The notes below the pieces were generated by a model that saw only the letters and a program-made list of their open reading frames with translations, had not been told where the DNA came from and did not search any database. The position numbers and the translations under genes were made by a program. Source: Cellulomonas xiejunii (GTDB lineage Bacteria > Actinomycetota > Actinomycetes > Actinomycetales > Cellulomonadaceae). From it: 64,000 nucleotides of DNA. Shown in pieces: positions 1 to 8,675 of the stretch. The stretch spans positions 3,162,001-3,226,000 of the forward strand of contig NZ_CP101987.1 in assembly GCF_024508315.1 (NCBI RefSeq), given 5' to 3'. Numbering within the stretch: position 1 is the first letter of the stretch; each line of letters opens with the position of its first letter.

Positions 1-142
1 GAAGCGGGACTGAGTCGGCGCCGGGGCCGGACCGCCGTCGAGCACGCCCAGAAGCCGTCGTCGCGCGTGAAGCCCTCAGCCACGGACAACGCCTGCGCGG
101 CACTGTTCGTCGCGGCGGTCTGCGAGGCGCCCGTGCCGACGC

Positions 143-772
143 TCAGGTCGCGGATCGCGCACCGTGCGACGCGTCGGCGACAGGGGCTGTCCCCCGGCGC
201 CCGCGCCGCGCGGTCAGCCACAGCCCCGCGACCGCCGACCCCAGACCGCCCGCGACCAGGTCACCGACCGTGTCCTCGTAACCGACGTAGATCTCCGGGT
301 CGATGTACGCGTTGCCGAGGTACTCCCCCACCTCCCACGCGACGCTCAGCGTCAGGCCGAGGCCGACCGTCACGACGACCAGCCCGATCCTCCCGGCGCG
401 CGTCGCGACGGCCCGCGCGTCGACGACCGCACCCGTCCGACGCGCGAGGAGCAGGTACGCGACGGCAGCGACCAGGCCGGTGACGACCAGGTGCATGACG
501 ACGTCCAGCCACGCGACCGCCTGGTACAGCTCCAGCGCGCCGGACCAGGCCGCCGCGAGCAGCCCGACCCCGTACGCCGCGTCCAGCCAGCGCGGCGCCC
601 CGGCAGCGGGCGGCACCATCAGCCCCGCGAGCACGAGCGCGAACAGCGCCGTGTCGACGGGCCCGCGCACGACCAGCGCGACGAGCAGGCAGAGCACACC
701 GGCGACGCGCACGACACCCCCGGGCCCGGCGACCAGCCGTCGCACGGCGGACGGGGTGGTCCGGTCCGTCAT
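143..772 (-). CDS. DUF2238/YjdF-like integral membrane protein
   Basis: Predicted 209-residue polytopic membrane protein with about six hydrophobic segments. The C-terminal part carries the pattern WEVGEYLGNAYID followed by GYEDTVGDLVAGGLGS, which resembles the acidic signature of the DUF2238/YjdF membrane family; the molecular role of that family is unknown to me. I chose the ATG at 772 because a GGAGG sequence lies about 7 nt upstream on the minus strand; an in-frame start at 799 would add nine residues without a better ribosome site. The gene is divergent from the channel gene at 1017. The family call is moderate; the membrane nature is clear. Confidence 0.7.
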   Translation of the reverse strand: MTDRTTPSAVRRLVAGPGGVVRVAGVLCLLVALVVRGPVDTALFALVLAGLMVPPAAGAPRWLDAAYGVGLLAAAWSGALELYQAVAWLDVVMHLVVTGLVAAVAYLLLARRTGAVVDARAVATRAGRIGLVVVTVGLGLTLSVAWEVGEYLGNAYIDPEIYVGYEDTVGDLVAGGLGSAVAGLWLTARRGRRGTAPVADASHGARSAT

Positions 773-1016
773 GCCGCACCTCCACGTCGGGGCCGACACG
801 CCCGGCCTGCGGCGACGCTACGTCGGGGCGGCACGCCCCGCACGGCGAGCCTCCTGACGCGGGGACCCGCCGCAGGACCTCACAGGGCGGCGCCGGGTCG
901 TGAGCGCACACCGCAACCCGACGGGCACGTCCGGCGAACCGTTCCGTAACCCCCGGCTCCTAGCGTCGACGGCGGCCGCGACCGCGGTCGACCGACAGTC
1001 GCCCCGGGGGCCGAAG

Positions 1017-1892
1017 ATGTCCTACGTCAAGCCGTCCGACCTCGTCACGTCGCTCGTCGACGCCGGCGAGGCCAAGATCTTCATGTCGACGCGCGACACG
1101 CTGCTGCGCGCCTACATGGCCGGTGCGCTGCTCACGCTGGCTGCCGCGTTCGCCGTGTCGATGAGCGTGCAGACCGGCTCGCCGCTGATCGGCGCCCTGC
1201 TGTTCCCCGTCGGTTTCATCATGCTGTACCTGCTGGGGTACGACCTGCTCACGGGCGTGTTCGTGCTCGCGCCGCTCGCGTGGCTGGACAGGCGCCCGGG
1301 CGTCACCGGGCGGGGCGTGCTGCGCAACTGGGGCCTGGTGTTCCTCGGCAACTTCGGCGGCGCGCTCACCGTCGCCGTCCTCATGTCGATCGTCTTCACG
1401 TACGGGTTCTCCACCGAGCCCGACGCGGTGGGCGTCGCGCTGGGCCACATCGGCGAGGGCCGGACCCTGGGCTACGCGGAGCACGGCGCCGCGGGGATGC
1501 TGACGCTGTTCGTGCGGGGTGTGCTGTGCAACTGGATGGTCTCCACCGGGGTGGTGGGCGCGATGGTCGCCAAGGACGTCCCGGGCAAGGCGATCGCCAT
1601 GTGGATGCCGATCATGCTGTTCTTCGCCATGGGGTTCGAGCACTCGGTCGTCAACATGTTCCTGTTCCCGACGGGCTTGATGCTGGGCGGTCAGTTCACG
1701 GTCATGGACTACCTCGTCTGGAACGAGATCCCCACGGTCCTCGGCAACCTCGTCGGCGGGCTGACGTTCACCGGGCTCGTCCTGTACGCCACGCACGGAC
1801 GCACCGGTCCCCGACGCGGCACGGTGGCGCCGGCCGTCCCGCCGACCGCGGCGGACGGGCCGCTCGACGAGACCCGCGAGCAGCTCGTCTGA
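1017..1892 (+). CDS. Formate/nitrite transporter (FNT) family channel
   Basis: The 291-residue product has the six-helix layout of FNT channels (FocA/NirC), pentameric inner-membrane proteins that pass formate, nitrite or similar small anions. Visible signatures are GNFGGALTVAV in the first half and VRGVLCNWMV and MGFEHSVVNMF in the second, which match the family's pore-lining repeats, including the conserved central histidine of FEHSVVNM. The N-terminus MSYVKPSDLV is typical of the family, so I start at the ATG at 1017 and not at the open frame that begins at 900. The last 35 residues are a hydrophilic Pro/Thr-rich tail. Substrate cannot be decided from sequence. The gene stands alone between divergent and unrelated neighbours. 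Confidence 0.9.
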   Translation: MSYVKPSDLVTSLVDAGEAKIFMSTRDTLLRAYMAGALLTLAAAFAVSMSVQTGSPLIGALLFPVGFIMLYLLGYDLLTGVFVLAPLAWLDRRPGVTGRGVLRNWGLVFLGNFGGALTVAVLMSIVFTYGFSTEPDAVGVALGHIGEGRTLGYAEHGAAGMLTLFVRGVLCNWMVSTGVVGAMVAKDVPGKAIAMWMPIMLFFAMGFEHSVVNMFLFPTGLMLGGQFTVMDYLVWNEIPTVLGNLVGGLTFTGLVLYATHGRTGPRRGTVAPAVPPTAADGPLDETREQLV

Positions 1893-2032
1893 CCCGGCGC
1901 GCGCGACAGGCCGGTCCGCGCGCCGCCCACCCGTCCGCCGCGCGAGCAGCAGCAGGACCTGCGCGAACGTGCCATGCCACCGTCCGGTCACGCCGTTCCA
2001 GCCGTCCCGTCGAGGCGTCCTACCCTGGGGAC

Positions 2033-2587
2033 GTGCCCTCGATCCTCGCCGTCTGCGTCGTGCACGCCCTGCGCCCCGACCCCGGCCCCGTCGGGGTGAC
2101 TGCGATCGACAAGCGGGCCGTGACCGGGCCCGTACGGGTCGGGCGCTACGGCCTGCGGGCCGACGTGCAGGCCGACCGCAAGTACCACGGTGGCGAGGAC
2201 CAGGCCGTGTACGTCTACGGCCAGGACGACGCCGACCACTGGGCGCGCGAGCTGGGTCGCGACCTGCCGCCGGGGTGGTTCGGCGAGAACCTGCGCGTCG
2301 CGGGGCTCGACCCGAACGCGGCGCGGGTCGGCGAGCGGTGGCGCGTCGGCGCGGACGTGGTGCTCGAGGTCACGGGACCGCGCACACCCTGCGCGACATT
2401 CGCGCGGTGGGTCGGGGGCGACGACGAGCGCGGGTGGGTCCGGCGGTTCCGGGACGCGGGTCGCGTCGGCGCGTACCTGCGGGTCGTGCAGCGCGGGTCG
2501 GTCCAGGTGGGCGACGAGGTCGTCGTGGAGAGCGCCGCGCCCCCGGACGCGCCGACGGTGCGCGAGGTCCTGCTCGGCGGACGCTAA
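2033..2587 (+). CDS. MOSC domain protein (YiiM-like)
   Basis: The 184-residue product is a stand-alone MOSC domain, the fold used by molybdenum-cofactor sulfurases and by the YiiM proteins that reduce N-hydroxylated compounds with Moco. Visible YiiM-type signatures are ADRKYHGGEDQAVYVY, PPGWFGENL, VGERWRVG and PRTPCATFA, the last supplying the conserved cysteine. The GTG at 2033 is the chosen start. A TACCCT hexamer ends 6 nt before it, so the transcript may be leaderless. The long upstream extension of this frame overlaps the channel gene and is not coding. Function inferred from family; substrate unknown. Confidence 0.88.
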   Translation: MPSILAVCVVHALRPDPGPVGVTAIDKRAVTGPVRVGRYGLRADVQADRKYHGGEDQAVYVYGQDDADHWARELGRDLPPGWFGENLRVAGLDPNAARVGERWRVGADVVLEVTGPRTPCATFARWVGGDDERGWVRRFRDAGRVGAYLRVVQRGSVQVGDEVVVESAAPPDAPTVREVLLGGR

Positions 2588-2714
2588 ACGTTCCAGATCC
2601 GGGCAAATCGCCCCAGAGGTGGTTGAATCTTCTCTGATCCACGTCCTCGCGCGCTCGAGCGGTACGCCGGGGCGGCGGGGAGCGACGACGACCGACCGAC
2701 GTGGGGACGACGAC

Positions 2715-3401
2715 ATGAGCGAGCCGATGCCGACCACGGACCGACCCGTCCGCCAGTGGCAGGGCCTGACGATCCCCGACCCCGGCACGTACGAGCTCGA
2801 CGACGCCCACAAGCGCGTCGGCTTCGTCGCCCAGCACATGATGGTCAGCCCCGTGCGCGGCGAGTTCGCCCGCGCGGCCGCCACGATCGTCGTCGGCGAG
2901 GACCCGCTGCACTCGTCGGTGACCGCCGTCATCGCGACCGAGAGCCTCACGACGCACCACGAGGACCGCGACACCCACCTGCGCAGCGCCGACTTCCTCG
3001 ACGTCGCGCAGTACCCCATGATCGAGTTCCGCAGCACGGACGTCGCGTGGCGCGGCGAGCAGGACGCCATCCTGCAGTGGGCCCGGCTGCGCAACCACAA
3101 CGCCGACCGGCGTCGGGTCTCCTCGTCCACGATCGAGCGCGCCGACCGCAACCGCATGAAGTTCGACGTCACCGGCGACCTGCGCGTCAAGGGCGTCACC
3201 CGGTCGGTGACGCTCCGCATGGACTTCGGCGGGGCGCGACGCGACCCGTACGACCGCGACATCTTCGGGTTCCACGCCGTCACGGACATCGACCGCGAGG
3301 ACTTCGGCCTGGTGTGGAACGTCGCGCTCGAGGCCGGCGGCTGGCTCGTCGGCAAGAAGGTGCGCATCGAGATCTCCGGCGAGGCCGTCCACCAGGCCTG
3401 A
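2715..3401 (+). CDS. YceI-family protein
   Basis: The 228-residue product matches the YceI family, a lipocalin-like beta barrel that binds isoprenoid or other hydrophobic ligands. Signatures are PGTYELDDAHKRVGFVAQHMM at the N-terminus (seen here as a slightly long variant), HLRSADFLDVAQYPMIEF in the middle and a C-terminal DFGLVWN segment. No signal peptide is visible, as in many actinobacterial members, so it is probably cytoplasmic. The ATG at 2715 follows a GGGGACGACG tract. About 128 bp separate it from the MOSC gene, and it converges on the Hsp70-like gene at 3433. Ligand and pathway are not known. Confidence 0.88.
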   Translation: MSEPMPTTDRPVRQWQGLTIPDPGTYELDDAHKRVGFVAQHMMVSPVRGEFARAAATIVVGEDPLHSSVTAVIATESLTTHHEDRDTHLRSADFLDVAQYPMIEFRSTDVAWRGEQDAILQWARLRNHNADRRRVSSSTIERADRNRMKFDVTGDLRVKGVTRSVTLRMDFGGARRDPYDRDIFGFHAVTDIDREDFGLVWNVALEAGGWLVGKKVRIEISGEAVHQA

Positions 3402-3432
3402 CGCCGGGTCCACCCCGCCGCGACGACCCGGC

Positions 3433-4917
3433 TCACGCCCCGCGCGCGAGCGAGGCCACGACCAGCACGCCGACGACCGCGACGACGCCCAGCAGCACCG
3501 CGAGCGCCAGCAGCGCACCGCGCCGCCGGTCCCCCGTCCACGTCACCTCGACGTCGTCCCGTTGCGCGAGGTGCCGCAGCGCGCCGCGCACCTCGCGCGT
3601 GCGGACCGCCTGGTCGACCGGGAGCACGACGCCCGCGTCCTGCGGCGTCGCCGCCAGCACGACCCCCGAGGGCTCGGGCGCCGCGAGCAGGTGCCGCTCC
3701 TCGCCCGCGGGCACGGCGTCTGCGACGTCGTCGCCGAGCAGCCGGACCGCGACCTCGCCCGCCTCCGTCGTGGCGCCCAGCCCCGCCGCCACGGGGAACA
3801 CGGGGCCCGGCGACGTCGGCGTGGGCGCGGCGGGGACGACGGGGGCCGGCAGCACGCGCCCGGCCGCGCTGAGGGCCGCGCCCAGGCACACGGCGTACTT
3901 GGGGTGCGCGTCGACGACCACGGGCGCACCGATCTCGGCAGCGATCAGCTCCGAGACCAGCGGGATGCGGCTGGACCCGCCGGTGAGCAGCACCGCGTGC
4001 AGGTCGGCCGTGCGCACGCCCGCGGACGCGACGGTCCGCGCGAGGGTGTCGACCGTGCGCAGGACGTCAATGCGGATCGCCGTCTCCAGCTCGCCCCGCG
4101 TGATCCTGACCTGACGCGTCACGCCCGGCAGGAGCACCGGCACGGCGGCCTCGACGTCGCTGGACAGCGCCTCCTTCGCCAGCACCGACTGGTCCCGCAC
4201 GGCGGCGAGCGCCGCCAGCACCGCCGGGTCCTGCGCGTCCAGCGACGTCCACGCACGCCCCAGCGCCGCGACGACGTGCCGCAGCACGGCCTCGTCCACG
4301 TCCTCGCCACCGATGTGCTCGTCGCCGCCGGGCTCGCCCCGCAGCTCGTACCCGTCGGCGGTGCGGACCACGACGGTCGCGTCGAACGTGCCGCCCCCCA
4401 GGTCGTAGACCGCGACGACCGCGCCCACGGGCAGCCGGTCGAGCGCCGCGTAGTGCACGGCCGCGGCGACGGGCTCGGCGAGCAGGCCGACGTCGGCCAG
4501 CCGCGCGTGGCCCGCCGCCTCGACGAGCAGGTCGCGGCGCAGCGCACCCCAGGTGGCAGGGTGGGTGAGCGTCACGTGGTCGGGCTCCCCGCCCTCCCGC
4601 TCGCGCACCGCGTCCACGACGTGCCGGAGCACCGCGCCCGTGAGCTCCACGGGATCGACGACGTCGTCGCCCAGCAGCAGACCCGTGGGGTCGCCCAGGC
4701 GACGCTTGAACCCCCGCGCGAGGCGCTCCGGCTCCAGGACGCCGCGACGCACCGCCGCGTCGCCGACGAGCAGCGCGCCGTCGGCACGCAGCAGCACCGC
4801 CGAGGGGATCGTGTCGGTGCGGTCGCCGAGGTTCACGGTGGTCGCGCGCCCGTCGCGCCAGACGGCCGCAGCCGTCCGGGACGTGCCGACGTCCACGCCC
4901 AGCGTGTAGCCCGTCAC
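3433..4917 (-). CDS. Membrane-anchored Hsp70-like ATPase without substrate-binding domain
   Basis: The 494-residue product contains an Hsp70/actin-type ATPase domain: GVDVGTSRTAAAV (phosphate 1), YDLGGGTFDATVV (phosphate 2) and LLTGGSSRIPLV (adenosine motif). After about residue 370 the usual beta-sandwich substrate-binding domain of DnaK is absent. In its place is a Pro-rich stretch, a short domain and one hydrophobic helix near the C-terminus (GALLALAVLLGVVAVVGVLV). The protein is therefore likely a membrane-tethered Hsp70-type ATPase and not a classical chaperone. The GTG start overlaps the stop of the upstream gene by 4 bp (GTGA), which points to translational coupling and a shared complex. 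Function is inferred. Confidence 0.85.
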   Translation of the reverse strand: MTGYTLGVDVGTSRTAAAVWRDGRATTVNLGDRTDTIPSAVLLRADGALLVGDAAVRRGVLEPERLARGFKRRLGDPTGLLLGDDVVDPVELTGAVLRHVVDAVREREGGEPDHVTLTHPATWGALRRDLLVEAAGHARLADVGLLAEPVAAAVHYAALDRLPVGAVVAVYDLGGGTFDATVVVRTADGYELRGEPGGDEHIGGEDVDEAVLRHVVAALGRAWTSLDAQDPAVLAALAAVRDQSVLAKEALSSDVEAAVPVLLPGVTRQVRITRGELETAIRIDVLRTVDTLARTVASAGVRTADLHAVLLTGGSSRIPLVSELIAAEIGAPVVVDAHPKYAVCLGAALSAAGRVLPAPVVPAAPTPTSPGPVFPVAAGLGATTEAGEVAVRLLGDDVADAVPAGEERHLLAAPEPSGVVLAATPQDAGVVLPVDQAVRTREVRGALRHLAQRDDVEVTWTGDRRRGALLALAVLLGVVAVVGVLVVASLARGA

Positions 4918-6326
4918 GGCGTCACCGCGGGAACCGGGGCCGCTGGAGGCTGCGTGATGCAGAAGCCGGCGACCGCACGGAACTGCGTGCACTGCGCGCT
5001 CGCGTCCGCCTCGGTCGCGAAGCCGTCCTTGACGACGACCGTCATGCCCGCGTCGCCCGGTCCGTCGGCCACCGCCACGGAACCGCGGGAGTCCATGATG
5101 CGCACCCCGGTGGCTCCCGCGGTCTGGAGCTGGGCGAGCAGCTCCTGCGGCGCGGTCGCGGCCGCCGCGTCGGCGAGGGAGAACGAGTTGAACACGACGT
5201 ACCAGCCCACGGGCTCCCACGGGACGCCCTGCCCGCCCGCGGCCGCCGTGGGGCTCGCCTCGGCGGTCGGCGTCGGTGCGACGTCCGTGACCTCGACGCA
5301 CTGCTGCGGGCTCGCGGGCCCCGTGACGTCACCCGCGACGGCCGCGACGTCGTAGCAGTGGACCCCCGGCTCGCGCTCGGGCCACGTGAACGACGTCTGG
5401 TCCTGCGCGTCGACGGACTCCACGCCGGTGCCCTCGCCGGACTCCGTGCGCTCCCGCACGACGTACCCGCTCGCGTACGCGCTGCGCTCCCACACCAGGC
5501 GCACCTGACGCTGCCCCGGCTCGACGGCCGTCAGGACCACCGGCGGAGGCGACCCCGCCGCGAGGTCCACCGCACCACCCTGGCCGCGCAGCCACAGCCA
5601 CCCCAGCACCAGCGCGGCGACGACGAGCGCCGCGACGACCAGCCACCACGTGCGCACGACCGCGCGCTGCTCCCACGTGCCGGTCAGCTCGCCGCCGTGC
5701 AGGGACGCGGCCTCGGCGTACGTGACGGTGAACGGGTGCGGCACGGGCGGTCCGAGCAGTCGCGGGGCGCGCGCGCCGACGGCGAGCAGCGCGACGACCG
5801 TGCCGCCGGCCGGGACGGTGGCACGGTGCGGCGCGAGCGCGAACCGCAGGAGCCCCGCGGCGTCGCCGACCTGCAGCGTCACCTCCAGCGGCGTCGTCCC
5901 GACGTTCTGCAGCTCGACGCGGAACCGCCCGGCGCGCGCACCGCCCGGGCCGTCGGGCCGCAGGCGCGCGTCGAGCCCTTGGACGGGCGAGACGACCAGG
6001 TCGCCCTCGACGACGGCGGCGACGTCCCGGTGCTCGAGCGACACGCACCGCACCCCGAACGGCACGTCGCCCGCGGGCGCGGCCGGCGGCGCCGGCGGCC
6101 GGAAGACCACGTCGACGGTGACCCCCTGCTCCTCGCCCGGCAGCACCGACACCAGGTGCGGGGTCACGGTCGACCAGCGCGCCGCCTCCCCCAGCACCTC
6201 CACCCGGTACTGGGCGACCACGTCACCGGTGTGGTGCACGGTCACGCGCGTGCGCGCCTCGCCGCCCGGGTCGACGGCGAGCACCCGGTCGGCCAGCTCC
6301 AGCACCGGGTCCGTGACGACGTCCAT
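4914..6326 (-). CDS. Membrane protein with Ig-like, FN3-like and SPOR-like regions, partner of the Hsp70-like protein
   Basis: The 470-residue product begins with about 225 residues of beta-rich, COG1470-like Ig-type sequence, followed by one strong membrane helix (WWLVVAALVVAALVLGWLWL), an FN3-like segment (VRLVWERSAYASGYVVRE) and a C-terminal region starting WYVVFNSFSLADAAAA that looks like a SPOR-type repeat. No N-terminal signal peptide is visible, so the N-terminal domains probably face the cytoplasm and the C-terminal part the outside. It is translationally coupled to the Hsp70-like gene. Start ATG 6326 is preceded by GGGGGAAGGG. Domain labels are from pattern and not from search; the role is unknown, possibly envelope surveillance. 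Confidence 0.65.
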   Translation of the reverse strand: MDVVTDPVLELADRVLAVDPGGEARTRVTVHHTGDVVAQYRVEVLGEAARWSTVTPHLVSVLPGEEQGVTVDVVFRPPAPPAAPAGDVPFGVRCVSLEHRDVAAVVEGDLVVSPVQGLDARLRPDGPGGARAGRFRVELQNVGTTPLEVTLQVGDAAGLLRFALAPHRATVPAGGTVVALLAVGARAPRLLGPPVPHPFTVTYAEAASLHGGELTGTWEQRAVVRTWWLVVAALVVAALVLGWLWLRGQGGAVDLAAGSPPPVVLTAVEPGQRQVRLVWERSAYASGYVVRERTESGEGTGVESVDAQDQTSFTWPEREPGVHCYDVAAVAGDVTGPASPQQCVEVTDVAPTPTAEASPTAAAGGQGVPWEPVGWYVVFNSFSLADAAAATAPQELLAQLQTAGATGVRIMDSRGSVAVADGPGDAGMTVVVKDGFATEADASAQCTQFRAVAGFCITQPPAAPVPAVTP

Positions 6327-6537
6327 GACCGCACCCTTCCCCCGCACCCGCGGTGCGCGGGCCCGCCGACCGGCCCGCTGCCCCAACGGGCACGAATGCT
6401 GCCCGCCCGACGTATCTGCCCACGCCCGGCGTGGTCCTAACTTTCAGGTACCGCGCACGGCGCCCGGTGATACGTCAGTCGGACGCCTGCGGTGGCGCAC
6501 CGGCGCTGCGCCGGTGCCGTCCAGGGGGAGGACAGGC

Positions 6538-7527
6538 GTGGACAACGACTTCGCCGACGCATCGGCCCAGGGCCGTACCGCGTGGTTCGCCGAGCAGTTC
6601 GACGCGCTCGCCGCCAACGTGGAGTCGTTCATCCGGGGCGCACCCGACGTCGTGCGCATGGCGCTGGTCTGCATGCTCGCCGAGGGGCACCTGCTGCTCG
6701 AGGACGTGCCGGGCACGGGCAAGACGTCCTTCGCGAAGGCCATCTCGCAGTCGATCGACGGGTCGATGCGCCGCATCCAGTTCACGCCCGACCTGCTGCC
6801 GTCGGACGTCACGGGCGTGCAGGTGTACGACGCGGGCAAGCGCGAGTTCGTGTTCCACCCGGGTGCGGTGTTCGCCAACATCGTCCTGGGTGACGAGATC
6901 AACCGCGCCTCGCCCAAGACCCAGTCGGCGCTCCTGGAGGTCATGGCCGAGCGCCAGGTCACGGTCGACTCCATCCCGTACCTGGTGCCGCGCCCCTTCG
7001 TCGTCATCGCGACGCAGAACCCCGTGGAGCAGGGCGGCACGTACGACCTGCCCGAGGCCGAGCTCGACCGGTTCATGATGCGCGCGTCCCTGGGCTACCC
7101 GGACCACGACGCCGAGGTCGAGGTCGTCGCGCAGGTCACGGGCGGGCACAGCACCGACGACCTGCCCGCGGTGCTGAGCACCGCGGACCTCGAGCAGATG
7201 AACCAGATCGCGTCGCAGGTGCACCTCGCACCGGCCGTGCTCGCGTACCTCGTGACCGTGACCGCCGCGACGCGGACCATGCCCGAGCTGCGCCTGGGCG
7301 TCAGCCCGCGCGGGACCATCGCCACCGCCAAGGCCGCGCAGGCGCTGGCCGCCACGCAGGGCCGCTCGTTCGTCACGGCCGACGACCTCAAGGTCGTCGC
7401 GCCGTACGTCCTGCCGCACCGCATGGTGCTGCGGCCCGAGGCCGAGCTCCAGGGCCGCACGGCCGAGGACCTGCTCGACCAGGTGCTCACCAGCGTGCCC
7501 GTGCCGCAGCAGCGCGCCGAGGTGTGA
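6538..7527 (+). CDS. MoxR-family AAA+ ATPase
   Basis: The 329-residue product is a MoxR-type AAA+ ATPase: Walker A in [13 protein letters not shown] (about residue 60), the MoxR signature [17 protein letters not shown] with the Walker B acids, sensor 1 in [14 protein letters not shown], and a C-terminal lid. Such ATPases act as chaperones that load metals or assemble partner proteins, and are usually encoded next to DUF58 and transglutaminase-like genes, as here. The GTG at 6538 is preceded by a strong AGGGGGAGGA site. The stop and the next start are 1 nt apart. Transcription is divergent from the Hsp70-partner gene, with a 211-bp gap that should hold both promoters. Confidence 0.93.
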   Translation: MDNDFADASAQGRTAWFAEQFDALAANVESFIRGAPDVVRMALVCMLAEGHLLLEDVPGTGKTSFAKAISQSIDGSMRRIQFTPDLLPSDVTGVQVYDAGKREFVFHPGAVFANIVLGDEINRASPKTQSALLEVMAERQVTVDSIPYLVPRPFVVIATQNPVEQGGTYDLPEAELDRFMMRASLGYPDHDAEVEVVAQVTGGHSTDDLPAVLSTADLEQMNQIASQVHLAPAVLAYLVTVTAATRTMPELRLGVSPRGTIATAKAAQALAATQGRSFVTADDLKVVAPYVLPHRMVLRPEAELQGRTAEDLLDQVLTSVPVPQQRAEV

Positions 7528-7528
7528 C

Positions 7529-8671
7529 GTGCTCACGCGCTCGGGGCAGGGTGTCGCCGTCGCCGGCGTGCTCCTGCCGCTGCTCGGGTGGCTCGCGGAC
7601 TGGCCGGAGCTCGTCATAGTCGGCCTCGCGTGCCTGCTCGCGCTCGCGGCGGCCGGGCTGTGGATGGTCTACCGCCCGTCGGTCACGGTGCGCCGCGAGG
7701 TCCAGCCGCTGCGCGTCGCGGAGGGCGAGACCGCCCGGGGCCTGCTGACCGTGACCAACACCGCCGGGCGGCGCAGCCCGCCGGTCCTGGCGACCGAACA
7801 CGTCGGGACGCGCTCGGTGACGCTGCCGCTGCCCAGCCTCGGGCCGCACGCGACGCACGTCGCGGCGTACCCGCTGCCCACCGCGCGGCGCGGCGTGTAC
7901 CCGGTCGGTCCGCTGGCGATCGGCCACAGCGACCCGCTGCGCCTCATGCGGATCGCGTCCGACCACGCGTCGACCGGGCGGCTCACGGTGCACCCGCGGA
8001 TCCACCACGTCGCGTCGGTCCCGTCGGGCCGGTCGCAGGACGCCGAGGGCCCCACGTCGTCGAGCGCGCCCCGCGGCGGTATCGCGTTCCACTCGCTGCG
8101 CGAGTACGAGCCGGGTGACGACCACCGGCTCATCCACGCCAAGGCCAGCGCCCGCACGGGCGTGCTGATGGTCCGGCACAACGTCGTGCCGTTCGAGCCG
8201 CGCCTCATGGTCGTGCTCGACACGCGCGCCGTCTCCTACCCGGGCGACACGTTCGAGGACGCGTGCCGCGTGGCCGCGTCGCTCGCGGTCGCCGCCGTCG
8301 ACGGGCGGTTCCCGCTGCAGCTGTCGACGACCGCCGGGGACACGGTCGTGGTCGACCGCACGCGTGACCGCAGCGAGGTCCTCGACCTGCTGGCGGCCGC
8401 GCACGCCACCGCCCAGGACCCCGGCCTGCCGGCGCTCGCCTCGATGGTGCCCCGCGAGGAGGGGGTCTCGCTGGGCGTCGTCACGGGCCAGCCGCCGGCG
8501 GCGGAGCGTGCCGTCGTGTCCCGTGTGCGCGGGCGGTTCCAGATGGTCTCGCTCGTGCAGGTCGCGCAGCCGCGCGGGCGACGCGCGGCGCCGCTGGACG
8601 GTGCGCTCGTCGTCGGGGTCGCCACCGACGAGGACTTCCCGGCCGTGTGGAACGCGCTGGTGCGGGGGTGA
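7529..8671 (+). CDS. DUF58 domain protein
   Basis: The 380-residue product has two N-terminal hydrophobic segments, then a beta-rich region and the DUF58 signature [20 protein letters not shown] followed by a von Willebrand A-like C-terminal half beginning [13 protein letters not shown]58 proteins are the usual partners of MoxR ATPases and are thought to be membrane-proximal adaptors. GTG start directly after the moxR stop; the next gene begins 4 nt after this one ends. Family assignment is firm, biochemical role is not established. Confidence 0.9.
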   Translation: MLTRSGQGVAVAGVLLPLLGWLADWPELVIVGLACLLALAAAGLWMVYRPSVTVRREVQPLRVAEGETARGLLTVTNTAGRRSPPVLATEHVGTRSVTLPLPSLGPHATHVAAYPLPTARRGVYPVGPLAIGHSDPLRLMRIASDHASTGRLTVHPRIHHVASVPSGRSQDAEGPTSSSAPRGGIAFHSLREYEPGDDHRLIHAKASARTGVLMVRHNVVPFEPRLMVVLDTRAVSYPGDTFEDACRVAASLAVAAVDGRFPLQLSTTAGDTVVVDRTRDRSEVLDLLAAAHATAQDPGLPALASMVPREEGVSLGVVTGQPPAAERAVVSRVRGRFQMVSLVQVAQPRGRRAAPLDGALVVGVATDEDFPAVWNALVRG

Positions 8672-8675
8672 GTCG

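Noticed and set aside
1..142. Possible gene at the left edge
   Set aside because: No frame with a convincing start, coding bias and family match in the 142 bp available; also nothing supported in 63915-64000 at the right edge.
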